Part shown: piece by piece, positions 31,721-42,756 of the stretch | Layout: each line of letters starts with the position of its first letter | Position numbering within the stretch: the first letter of the stretch is position 1 | Assembly: GCF_000005505.3 (NCBI RefSeq) | Contig: NC_016133.3 | Location: 35,674,737 to 35,738,736, forward strand | Source of the DNA: Brachypodium distachyon | Lineage: Eukaryota > Streptophyta > Magnoliopsida > Poales > Poaceae | Length of the DNA stretch: 64,000 nt | Reading direction: 5' to 3' | The notes under the pieces: model-generated | Databases searched by the model: none | Told to the model about the DNA's origin: nothing | Seen by the model: the letters and a program-made list of their open reading frames with translations, nothing else | Translations under genes and position numbers: made by a program

Positions 31721-33530
31721 TGCTTGCTCGTATACTCACCGGCGACGATTTTTGCGGCGGATGGGGGTGTTTGATTCGGCCTTTGCATGCTTGTCCTTGT
31801 GTCATAGCACGAACTAGAACAACATCTAGGGGGTAGGTGTTGTTTTGTAACGGGTATCCATGGGTCCCCCGCCCCGCTGATGATTGGTTTGCTTCATTTT
31901 TGTGGCGTTATGTGATTCAGATTCAGATAGTTGCTGGTTGCACGTATGGCAGTGTATTTCTGTGTTTCAGATTTGAATTGACTGCTGCGCATATTGTTTG
32001 GGTATCGAGATTTTTTACATTTTTTGTAGAATTGTATTGGCTATTTTTTGCCTGCTGTCCACAGAAAACTATGGGCCGTAACTGTTTTGTTTAGTTCAAA
32101 TGCTAGAGAGTGTGTGTGCTATGGAGATAGTTCTCTTCTCCATAGCTCAGACACCATATGAGTTTTGGAAGTTGACTGAGAGTACAACCTGCCATAGAAT
32201 GCTTTAAACTCTGCATATATGTGTGTTATCAATTTTAGTTTTTGCCTGTTCAAGAAAGTGTGCCCTTTTTCTTGTCTATACTAATAGCTTTTTACTAATG
32301 CCTATAAGGGGAGCAGCTGTAGCACTAATTTTGTTTTTTGTCTATACTGAGAGTAGGGTGCATTGTTACCTGATCTGGGAGGTGGGGATTGCCTCCAATC
32401 TTGCTGCAGCCACAGAGGGAGATAAGAACAAGGGAGGCAAGGGAGGAAGCGAAACACATCCTTGCGCCTGCTTGCTGAGGTTAGTATGGCTTGATCTTGC
32501 CGCCCCCTTGGATTTTTTCTTCTTTCTCTTCTCTTCTTCTCTAGTCTCTGCCAGCCGCCATGCCCCTCGCTGCTGTTATACGTGTTGTGGAGCTGTGTTC
32601 CGCCTCAATGTTCTTTCTTCCATTTGTCTAGGGTTCCGTATTACAGGTTGTATAGTTATTAATTGGGTCGTGCCTTGTTAAATCGGCTTGTTATTTAATG
32701 GGCATCTCCAGTTCATTATTGGGCCAACTGTTATGTTTGTCTCTCTCTGTATATGTCCCTCTATATTCAGAACTTGTAATTCAAATCTTTTTCAAAACTT
32801 TTAGATACAATATATTTCTACTTTGCTCAATTTCAGCACCGGCCTTTTACAATTGTACCACTGAATTTAAGCAATTCCAGTTGCACATTTATGCAATTGC
32901 AATTCCCCTGGTAGGATTCCTTTTTTCGTAGTTTTTGGTCTCTGAATGTGTGATCAAAATATACGCACTGCAGTAGCTTGTAGCCATTGGTAGTCTGGGC
33001 TTGTTCATGCCCGTTACTGGTTTTTTATTGTGTGATTTGACGTCTGGCTCAGCTGCAGTAGTGTAAATTAATTTCAGTTCTAGATTACTGTTTGATGATC
33101 TCCCATTCATTAGAGTAAGTGGTTAATGTCTTTCTTGCAGTCCTATCACAATCTTTTTGGCAGTGCAAATCTAGAATTAACTAGCTATGTTGTTCTTTTT
33201 GGCAGACCATTCATTTCCATTGTATAGCCCAATCCAAAATAGGTAGAGTCCAATAGACAATCAGCCCAAATTATGGGCGGATGTGCACTGCATTATTACT
33301 ACAGCAACTAAAATTGAGCCAAAGTGCATGTTCTGGCTGTAGCCGGCCATTCTCATGTAAAGATCATCTTTTGGTGGTAGCCGGCCACTCAGAATCTGAA
33401 TTTAGACTTCTGTTTTTTTTTGCTGTAGTGCTAGTTTACGATTGTCTGCCGTATTTTTTGCACTGCCCCCCTGAAAAGAGATGACTATTTTGTCTAACTT
33501 CACCACTTCATTTTGCAATTTTTTGTGCAG
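31721..33530 (+). other. Probable leader intron or intergenic sequence
   Basis: T-rich on the plus strand, as in plant introns, without a convincing coding region. It ends in a strong acceptor, TTTTTTGTGCAG, at 33519-33530. Confidence 0.4.
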
Positions 33531-33539
33531 ATATTTACT

Positions 33540-33791
33540 ATGAGCGGGAAGGGCGGCGGTGGCGACAGCGCGAGTGAGAATGGCGAGGTGGGTGACTTTG
33601 GCAAGTCGCTCCACTTGTCGCCACACGCCGCGCTCGCCGTCGCCATTGGAATCGTCATTTTCTGCGTGGCGGTGGTCATCATCGGATTCTGCTGCGCAGT
33701 CGTGAGGAGTTGGCAGTGGGAGAGGAATCTCGGGGCAAAAGTCCACCACCGAGATGATGGAGGACAGCAGGACCATGCTGGCGACGCATAA
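33540..33791 (+). CDS. Small single-pass membrane protein (83 aa), paralogue of 12000-12203
   Basis: The ATG lies nine bases after the acceptor TTTTTTGTGCAG, the same spacing as at 12000. The protein has a Gly/Ser-rich acidic N-terminus (MSGKGGGGDSASENGEVGDFGKS), LSPHAAL, one hydrophobic helix (about residues 34-56, AVAIGIVIFCVAVVIIGFCCAVV), then a basic and Trp-rich segment and an acidic end. It shares GGGGD, SPH-A, VIFCV-VVII and arrangement with the shorter copy. GC-rich codons and an intact frame suggest this is the functional copy. A possible donor, AAAAG|GTAATC, just after the stop suggests a spliced 3' UTR. Function unknown. Confidence 0.65.
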   Translation: MSGKGGGGDSASENGEVGDFGKSLHLSPHAALAVAIGIVIFCVAVVIIGFCCAVVRSWQWERNLGAKVHHRDDGGQQDHAGDA

Positions 33792-33855
33792 AAAGGTAAT
33801 CTCTTTCCCTATGTTGAATTTTTGCCCACAAGAACCAACATGTATTTATACAGTT

Positions 33856-34436
33856 TTAGTACCAGTAAACAGCAGGTTCCCTTAAATGTTTACCAGTAAA
33901 ATCATTGTAGTTTGATGTTTTGAGTGATCCTACAATATTTGAGTGTACATGGAGTTGTTCAGCAATAGAGAACAGCTCAGCGTTAGGTGTATTAAGAACA
34001 GAGTTGATAGTACCTTTGGGATTCAAGTTTTTCTTCAGAGCCAGCTCCTTAGCTTTGTCCATGATAGTACTGCCCCCTGAGGCCTGAGTTTCTTGTGAAT
34101 ATTGTCTTCAGCTTGCTTCCTTAGCTCCTCCTCAGTCATTACTGTAATGGGTTTGGAGTATGGGTCCTCTCCCCTCTTTGCTTTCTGTACCCTGGTTTCC
34201 AGATCTTGTGAAGATTCATAATTGACTTCCTCATTGTAGACATCATTGATAGGATCCACCACCTCTAGGTCATGAGGATCCTCCAAGTCCACATTCACAT
34301 CATCACCAGACACCTCCTCACTTAAGGTCTTTTGCTGATCATCAACATTGGCAATCTCCTCAAGCACAGGAACCACCTCTTTGGTTTGCAAACTTGTCAG
34401 AGCAGCAGCATATGCTCCCTGCTCCACTTGCTTCAA
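33856..34436 (-). pseudogene. Unrecognised frameshifted coding relic
   Basis: Two overlapping minus-strand frames join into one protein-like sequence: an acidic stretch (LEEIANVDDQQKTLSEEV, DLEDPHDLEVVDPINDVYNEE), then PITVMTEEELRKQAEDN, then after a frame change near 34060 MDKAKELALKKNLNPKGTINSVLNTPNAEL. I do not recognise a domain. It may be a low-copy gene piece or a decayed transposable-element ORF. Confidence 0.35.
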
Positions 34437-35213
34437 TTAAGCGGCCAATCTCTTGTCCAGCTCAATTTGAATGATATTGTCAATGTCCTCCTTCAGTAAT
34501 CTGTTCTCAGAGCCAATCCCTTCCTGTGTGCTCACAATATACTGGCTAGAGCTAGGACCAGCCAAAGCTTCCAACCTTGGTCGTTTTGGATCATTGTGCA
34601 TGTCAACTGTCCTTTGTTCACACCTGGGGAGGTCTAGCCAGAGATGAAAAACACATTGGATGTTGTGCCTTTAATGGCTGCTCGACAGGCATAGTCGAAG
34701 GGGCAAAAAGATATGCTGCCTGGTGTGCATCGTGCGCAGCTTTGGTGAAGCCGCGTCCAACCCAACGAGCAAACAAACAAATGGGGTCCTACAATGTTTA
34801 GGTACATGTCTTCTTTATAACAAACAAGAAAAAAAATTAAAATCCATGCATGAAATTGATACCAATGATAAACTATGCGTGAAACTGTTACTACTGATTT
34901 ACCATGACTGGTGCCTACTGTCTCTCTCCATATGAGTCTATTCTATCAGAAAAATATATCTTATATTTGTTTAATAGCAAGAAGTGTCTATAGATTAGCT
35001 AGCCTGAATGGGCCACAGCTGGAACAATATAGTTTGCAATAACCCAGTCGATCCTATCAGGTACTCAATACAAGTGCACACGCAAAACAAATAAGGTTTT
35101 TGACTGCGCTTGAATTTAGGTAAGTATACGGACACACAGGAGTAGACATTGAGACCTACATTTATGAAATAGATATAGAAGTTCCATCCAGCTAGTTTGT
35201 CAGTACATGTTTG
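34437..35213. other. Unassigned intergenic sequence
   Basis: Possible upstream continuation of the relic on the minus strand to about 34560; otherwise nothing recognisable. Confidence 0.35.
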
Positions 35214-35868
35214 CATGGTTTTCAAAGCGTCGCCTAGTCGATGCTTAGGCGTCGAAGCGCCCAGCGATGTCAAGGCGTCGTTCTTGCCTTAGAATTCGGA
35301 CTAAAGTGTCCTGGGGCGTCGCCTAGGCGCTGAAATCGCCTCTTCCCTTGTTTCTGGACGCTTGCGGGAAACAGAAATAGGCGGGAGAAGAAGAGAAATT
35401 GGAGGGAAAACAGAGTCGGGAGAGAGAGGGGAACACACCAGTGGTTCCAATCGAGGGGAAAAGAGAGAGAGAGAGAGAGGAGCTCTCTCCTCTCAGCGGC
35501 CATGAAGCTTCCTGCCAGATCCCATCCTCCTCCGCCGGCCTCTCCCTCTCCGGCATGGGTGGATTTACAGTGCAGGCACCTAGGGCACGTGCCTGGGCTT
35601 CGTGCCGCCGCCTGCCGGAGCTCCGGTGGCCTCTCGCAGCAGATCCCTGGCCCTGGAGCCACGTGTGCCCTTGAAGACGAAGGAGTCCGACCCGTTTCTG
35701 GCGATATGCCTCGTGTTCGATGGATCTGTTCGATTCCCAGCCTTTCTGGGCCTTCCTTTGGCAGTTGGGCCTTGGGCCTGATCAGTTGTGCCCAGGCCAT
35801 ATTAGTTACCCTAGCGCTTTGCAAAAATTGACTTCGCGCTTAGAGCGCCTGGACGCTTTAAAAGATTA
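35214..35868. mobile_element. hAT-like non-autonomous element with GC-rich subterminal repeats
   Basis: Left end CATGGTTTTCAAAGCGTCGCCTAG and right end CTTAGAGCGCCTGGACGCTTTAAAA are imperfect inverted repeats. Both ends carry clustered GGCGTCG and CTTAGGCG motifs. The first bases resemble the hAT at 283 (CATGGTT--AAA-GC). The interior has a (GA)n run at 35464-35480 and GC-rich sequence without a recognised ORF. No clear 8-bp duplication, so the borders are approximate. Confidence 0.55.
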
Positions 35869-37327
35869 CACTGATCATCTAATATTATATGTTTTTCCTG
35901 TCTGATTTGAGAGGTATTACTCCTTGCAGCACATAGGTAAGAAGATTATTTTGATCCTTGTGGAACATATAATATTACGTCAACTCCGATCTTGTTATGG
36001 CTTACCGTAGAGAGTTCGATCTGTTATATCAGTTTGCTGAATCATATACGTGTGTTCAAAACTTTTGATATATGGGATCACAAGTCATGCCAGTTACCTT
36101 TGTTTTATAAATCTCTCATTTTCGATATTATTTGGTTACTGCTTGTATCCTAAGCATGTGTTACATAAGTTCTTGCTGGATTTGTTGAAGATCTGTACAT
36201 AAATATCGCTACAAGTCACCAGTACTAGGCGACATTATAATGTATACAATACCTTAATTAACGGAACTTCAAAGAGGATATGAAAGTTGAATGCTGTCAT
36301 CATTCCACGTGCAGCTAAACATATTTGTTTGCTTAATTCCATTCATTGCATGCTATGGTGATGAGCACTTCAGATTAATAATGGCATAACAAATAGTTGA
36401 TCAACCTAACCTAACCTTTTCTCATTTGTAGGTTTTGCATTTGGAGGCAGTAAACAAGAGGCAGCAACTCCATAACTTGCGGAAAGCTTGTAAGATTTCT
36501 TAGTGACCCTGTAAAAATAGATCATTGTCAACCATCGAGGGAACTTTCTGGTGATTAATTAGATCCATAAGTTTTCATCTGTTCTTTGTCATATTCACCT
36601 TAATAGCTTTGTGTTATCAACCAGGAAAAGATCCTGCAGAAAAGGATGTTATTAACAGGAAAGTGTCCTAGTAAAAACGAAAAATTTCTGGGACTACACT
36701 TTCTCATCCACATTTTAGCTTTTCCCAGAGTTAATGACACTTTCCCTTTTTAAATTTCAAAGGTCTGGAGCATGAGCATTTTAGCATTCCAATTTAAACT
36801 ACTTTCTGACATTCCTTTGAAACGTTGGACGATATTACTTTCTATTCACTTCATAAGAGAACTCCTATGATATAATATGCATTAGAGGGAATCAAAATAT
36901 CAAATACATGTGAGGCCTCCCTGAGATTACTTGTCCAGACTACACAAGCTTTGATACTAAACCTCTCTAATATGTGATGATAATGGTAAATGACATGTAT
37001 AGAGTATTAGAGTAACCCTAGCATGGATGGTGTAAAGTGAATATTGTTGACTGCAGCATTTTTTTTAATGAAACAACATAATATGTATTTATTGCCAAGA
37101 GTCAAAACGGGGTTCGACCTGGAAATTACACCGAGGAACACAGAAAAAAGGACGCTAGCAGTAGAGAGGACAGGAGAGCAGTGAGCACAACAAAAAGTGT
37201 GATGATAATGAGTGTTTGTTTGTACCCCAAAGTTGAAAGGACTAACCAGAGATAAAACGTAACGATTTACTGTAGGTTACTTTAGCTGAGTACAAGTGTA
37301 TAAAATTAGCTCAGTGCCTTCCATGTG
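35869..37327. other. Unassigned AT-rich intergenic sequence
   Basis: No coding region or element ends that I can support. A stretch near 37070-37190 (AATGAAACAACATAATATGTATTTATTGCC) resembles a truncated retroposon tail but is not diagnostic. Confidence 0.4.
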
Positions 37328-37399
37328 GAGCTCTAGACTCTGCAAATGGTCTACATCTTCTTTTTTTTCGAGCTCTAGACTCTGCAAATGGTCTACATC
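37328..37399. repeat. 30-bp direct duplication flanking a 12-bp pyrimidine insert
   Basis: Bases 37328-37357 (from GAGCTCTAGACTCTGC to GTCTACATC) recur exactly at 37370-37399. Between them is TTCTTTTTTTTC. Either a tandem duplication with a T-rich filler or a minimal retroposon footprint. Confidence 0.8.
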
Positions 37400-37545
37400 A
37401 TGTGGCATCTTACGGAAGAAGCAGAAATTTTAGGGAATTAGTTTTAGGGATGCTAGAGATGCTCTGATGCAGTTCAAAGAGGTTTACTAAAAACATGCAT
37501 ACTGATCAGTCCTCCTACGCCAATGATTTTACCGCAAGTCATGCA

Positions 37546-37860
37546 GGGTGCGTTTGGTTTATTAGCTCAGCTAGCTTAGCCAAGCCAGGCTACACTAGCC
37601 TAGCTGAGCTAAAGCTTACGGAGGCAAGACTCAATGTTTGGTTCTATCTAGCCTGCTAGTTCAGAACGTGAATAAAATAGTAAGATTTGACTGGTCAAAC
37701 TTTAACTATCACATGATGCGGTTGTTCTTTTTCAGCTTTCGCTCGCTTGCCGCCGTGAGCGAGCCAAATCGGCTCTCCTCCGAGAGCAAGGATTTGGTGG
37801 CAGTTGCTGACTAAATTGCCATCAAAAGCAAGAATATCTTATCAGTACCAAACGCTTAGC
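37546..37860. mobile_element. Possible MITE with GCGTTTGGT ends
   Basis: GCGTTTGGT at 37550-37558 and its complement ACCAAACGC at 37847-37855, with AGCCAAGCCAGGCT-like motifs near both. No target duplication found. Confidence 0.3.
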
Positions 37861-39482
37861 CTTGCCTGGCATGGCTAGTTTTTGCTTTGCTGTAGATCCA
37901 AAGGCACCCGCAGTTGCTGCCTCAAGCTTGCTGCCTCCCCATGCCAAGCCAGAGAGGTTAAGATGAAGAAGTTCGATTATGAGAGACCTCCTGCTCCTGT
38001 ATCCGTGTTCTGTAACTAAATGGGTGATCACAGAGAAAAGTGATCATGCAAGAAGCGACTGTACTATTATTGCTGCAGTCTACCAACGCTGTTCAGGGTA
38101 CCAATGAACTGTGTTATCATCTTTTTGCTTGCTGGTTTTTTCAATTAGACAAAACAGTTATTTTTATCTCGAAAATGGCAGTGATTAAACATGTGTGTTC
38201 TTACCTTGATAGATCGACAGAGCTTCGAGAATAGCTCGTGAAGACAACACGAGTAACCAATCGAGCCCTCGCTTGACAGAGTATCATTTAACCTGGTATC
38301 TTCACGAGATTATCAGACCTTTTCGTTAGTTGATCACTCCTAACAATAGGAAACCGTCATGACCTACAACTCCGCCTGTGAACCATCTTCCTGGGCCGGA
38401 CTACGTTTTAGATGGGCCTTCGTGGGGATCGCCCGGCCTGCGATGCGAGTGCTCCTCCTCATTCCGGTATCTGCGATTTAGACTCGCTAAAAAAAACAAT
38501 TTTGATCTCAGAAACAAATATACCCCGTCGAGCGTGGAGCGTGGAGCCGCATCGGTTTCAGTTTCAATTTCAATACGCTTGCACTTCCGCACCTTTTCGT
38601 TCACCACCACAAATCAACGTCTTCCCCGGCTCCGGCCGCACGGGACAGCCCCTAGGGTGAGATCCTGATCTATATTAACATTTGATACCACGTACCGGAC
38701 TAATTTGTACGACATGCCGTTTAGCTTGTTTGTCGGGGTGAATAATCATTTTCAGAGCATGTGGTGATGGTTCGAAATTGCATTGGGTGTTATTACTGGA
38801 TTGAATGGGAGGTTAGCTCCACGTATAAATACTGCGAGAAGTTAGATGGATAAGAATCAACCAGAGAAAGAAAGTAGCAGGGGGGCTGTGCGTGCGCTCA
38901 AGCGGCCGAGCGGCAGGTTCATGTCCCGGTGGAACCATGATCCTGAGCGCCGCATTCATGAATCTTGTACACCTGCGTATGCCCGTTCTTACGGCCGTGA
39001 CAGGTCGAAAGATAAAATTTATAAAAAAAAGGAAGAGACGGCAGAAAGATAAAGGCTTTAATATTTGGTGGAAAAAAAAAGGATGATGTTATTTATAAGG
39101 ACTGCGCTACTTGCGCCAGCCCCGCAGCCCGCCCGCTCACGCCAGCCCAACAACGCGCCAACTCATGCCAGCCCAGCAGCGCGCCCACACACAGCCGAGA
39201 CTTGAGCCCCACGACATCGCCCATTATCGTCCAACCAGATCTCGTCTCCCCCCATCTTCTTCCTCAAGACAGGCAGAAGACATTGTAGAGGGATAGAGGA
39301 GGGAAAGCCATGGGTATCACATGCCCTTAAGCAGTTTTTGGATTGGATTTTCAACAAGGGATAGAGGTAACCAACCACTACTCAATCTAGAAATGAACAC
39401 CCCCTGGCAACTAGATTCAACATGTCCACGTGCAGAAAAAAGGGGGTTCATCATGTTCCCAGTTCACCAAATTCATAACACT
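37861..39482. other. Unassigned intergenic sequence with a CpG-rich patch
   Basis: A GC-rich patch at 38380-38660 ends in CCCCTAGG|GTGAGATC, which could be a first exon and donor of an unidentified transcript. A repeated Pro/Ala-type stretch (GCCAGCCCA, GCGCGCC) lies at 39110-39190. No gene named. Confidence 0.35.
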
Positions 39483-42400
39483 TGAAGCGACCGCGTCCAT
39501 ATAGGGTTCGATCTCTGTGCTTATTGTGCTAGTCCCTGGATCGACTCACTAGCACACACGGTTCAAGATGAAATATTGAGAAACAAATGTCAAGTAATTT
39601 ATTACATCGTCTTTATCCAGAACTTTAAAGTACTTACAACTTCGCATAATCACACGGGTTAGCACTGAAAATAACATAAATTGTTTGACAACGGAAAACG
39701 AAGAAAAATACGAGCCAATTCAACACCACAGAGAGAGCATGTTGGAATGCAGACTCGTGACCCAACACAACGTAATCTTACTCATCGTCGGAATTACCTG
39801 CAACATTTAAAGGTTGCAGCCACTAGGGGTCAATACATTGAATGTATTGTCAAGTTCACCGAGGGTTATAACAATACCTAAAAAATATATGCAGTATTGG
39901 CTAGGTGGAGTTTAGGCTTTTTGGCGTGGAAGCATAACAAAATTTTAACCTACTACAATTGATGTTAAGGTAGAATTTATCTATTGAACATTGGGTAGAT
40001 ACACCGATGCTCCTATTAAACTATTGGACACCCGGTAGACACACCGATGCTCCTAACCCAAGTTCCTCCCAGTAAATTTTATTATGAAATTTGAATGAGC
40101 GAGATCTTCCTTACAGTTTCCAAATCTAGCTGCTCATAATTGTCCATAACCGGGGACACGGCTAAGTACTTAGTTTGACACTCTCGAGAGGTGGTACACT
40201 TTACCCACAAGAAACCGACGGGTTAATCCATTGTTGTCCTCAGGGTAGAATAGCAACGGCGTCGATTACGAAATTTTCAGAAGTAATTTCCTAGACCACG
40301 AAAGAATTATGCTCCCACCTACACGGCTACATCAATAAAATTCTTCGGGCCTAGGTTCATACGACTTACTCTATCTCGCCAGAGCACATTTAGCATGTGG
40401 TTGTACTGGAAGCAATTAAACAGGAATCTAGTCCAGTCTCTGGTTACCCTGGGTGGCATTCCACAATTGCGACGCAGGCGCTCCCATAGATATGGAGAGA
40501 TGACTCATAGACATGGACCCATAGAAATGGACCCGAAGTCGCATACATCCGAAATACTCAAAGCCGCCCACCCAGTATGATTCATTATTAGTTGTTTTTA
40601 GCCATACATCAAAAATAACTTTTACGACAACTATATTTTAGAATGAAGTGGTTCCCTCCCACGTATAATTACATAGCACAGCTAAGCGTACAACTACTGC
40701 GGTGGCTACTGGTAGAGATATGATCCCAAGGAAAATCTACACTACTAGGACAACATAGCTAGCATAAATACAATAATTTAATCCTAATGCATTCTACAAA
40801 CAACACTAATGCATAAATATTTTAAAATAAGTGCGATAGTAGGAAATTCATGATCAAGGTGAAACTTGCCTTGTCCAAAGTTGTTGCTGTTCTCACACTC
40901 CTCACAATGACATGGTTCGCACTCCGAACAATCTAACGAACAAGCGTATAGCAACAATAAACAACCACACCAAACACAAAACATTCACGCAAATATGCCA
41001 TGATGCTATGCAAATGATGCACTCCTATTTTGATCTCCCGTTTTATTTAACTTGTCTAGTGATTGAAACCATGTGATGAAAATTATGATAGTGTTTATAG
41101 TGTAAGCAAGGAAAAGCATAAACAATGTCAGTTTAGTCCATTTGGAAGCATAGAACAAGATAATTTTGGTGATACATGCATTTTTATGCAAAAAAAAAAT
41201 TCTTTCCTGGTTCCACTAGATAGAGGGTACAACTAGGTGATTTTACAAGTGGACAATTAGTCCAAAATGGTTTTAAGTCAACTTTTGTGGAATAAAATCC
41301 AGAGTTAATCATTCTGTAATTTGGTCCTGTTCCAGATGATCAAAACCGAAAATAAACTGTGCCAAAATATTCTACATGTCATGAGGATTCCAAAAGGGTG
41401 GAGTTCATCAAATTCGGCCAAACGGTTCAAAAGTTATGAGCGTTTGAAATTACAGGGTTTTTTTCTGCAATTTCACCATTTAATTCGTCCGGGAATAAAC
41501 TTTACATTTTATTACACGACACATGGCGTTCCGTGATTCGTCTGTACCGGTTCCGGGGTAAAAATAAAACGCGACTGTCAGATCTCACTTAAACGAGATG
41601 GACGGTGGGGATCGAAGGATACCCTTCGATTAAAATGTTTTAATCTCGGCCGTTCGCCGAGACCCAACGGGGGCCGGGCGTCGGGCTCACCTTCGGTGGC
41701 CGTAGGGTTCCAGCTGGGCTCCGGCGGCGGCGGCGGTTCGGGCGGGCGGCGTTGGGGATGCTCCGGTGGCCTTCGGGCATCGGGGAAGACGTCGGCGAGG
41801 GCGGCGCGACGAGGCAGAGGCGATGACGGGGACGACGTGACGAGGTGGAGACAGCGGCGGTGCCTAGGACGACAGGAAGCGGCGGCAACGAGCTCTGGTG
41901 GGTGACGTCGGCGATCTACGGAGCACGAAAAAGAAATCGTCCGCGTCAAAAGATGCGCAAAGCAACGTGGATGAAGGAAAAGTAGAGCTTCGGGTCGATG
42001 GCTCACCGTGGCGTCGACGGCGAGCGAAAATGGCCGGCGGCCGTGGCGAACTCCAGCGAGAAATTGCGGGGCGTGGGCGCGAGGTAGAGGGAGTGGGCAG
42101 GGGGAAATGTAGAGACGAGAGGGGGGGGGGGCTTTATAGTGGCGCGCGGAGTCTTAAAGATGGGCCCCACCTGTCAGTGGCCGTTGGCACGCGGGCGGGG
42201 CCGGCTGGCTGGCCGGGCTGGCGGCCGGTTCGCGCGCGCGCTCGGGGTGACTGGGCCGGTCCGTTTTCCCTTTTTTTCCTTTCCCTTTTTCTTTTCTAGT
42301 TTTCCTTTATAACTTTGGATTTTGAGCTCCAAATCAAACCAAATAAATTTCAGAAAATTTGTAAAACCATATCCTTATATGGTTCAACTCTTTGGACTGA

Positions 42401-42732
42401 ATTCCCTTAAAAATAAAATACTCAAAATTACTTTTGCCTATAATTTTGCCTCTGGGCAATATTACTAATAATATAAAATAGTTTTTCAACTCCAAATTAA
42501 ATACCAAAAATTATGGGGTAGTTTATCTATTGCAATAAACCCCTTTCTATTTCCTCAACCCTATGGGTTTGAAAATTCCAAATAGGTGTAAGGTAGGATT
42601 CAAATAGCAAAAGCCTTGATCAAGAGGTTTAAGTTTTAAATCTTTGGTTTAAGAGTGCTCAATATGCATAAATGGCATAATGCTCATGAGTGCAATGCAT
42701 GATGCAAGGTTTGGAAAAATTGGGATGTTACA
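39483..42732 (-). repeat. Complete 3' LTR of the Gypsy element, about 3.25 kb
   Basis: On the minus strand it starts TGTAACATCCCAATTTT just after a polypurine tract and ends GGTCGCTTCA, so it has TG...CA ends. The portion 39483-40490 matches 48760-49886. The middle (41640-42290) is GC-rich and gives long shadow frames but no recognisable protein. Confidence 0.8.
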
Positions 42733-42749
42733 GACCTAACCCCCTTAAG
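42733..42749 (-). promoter_or_regulatory. Polypurine tract of the Gypsy element
   Basis: Minus-strand CTTAAGGGGGTTAGGTC directly precedes the TGTAACATCCC start of the 3' LTR. Confidence 0.75.
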
Positions 42750-42756
42750 ATGAATC

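Noticed and set aside
39483..40490. First reading as a 1-kb 3' LTR
   Set aside because: No polypurine tract borders 40490, while a good one borders the TGTAACATCCC start at 42732. The 3' LTR is therefore about 3.25 kb.
41578..42299. Long GC-rich frames on both strands suggesting a gene
   Set aside because: They lie inside the 3' LTR of the Gypsy element and show no protein motif.
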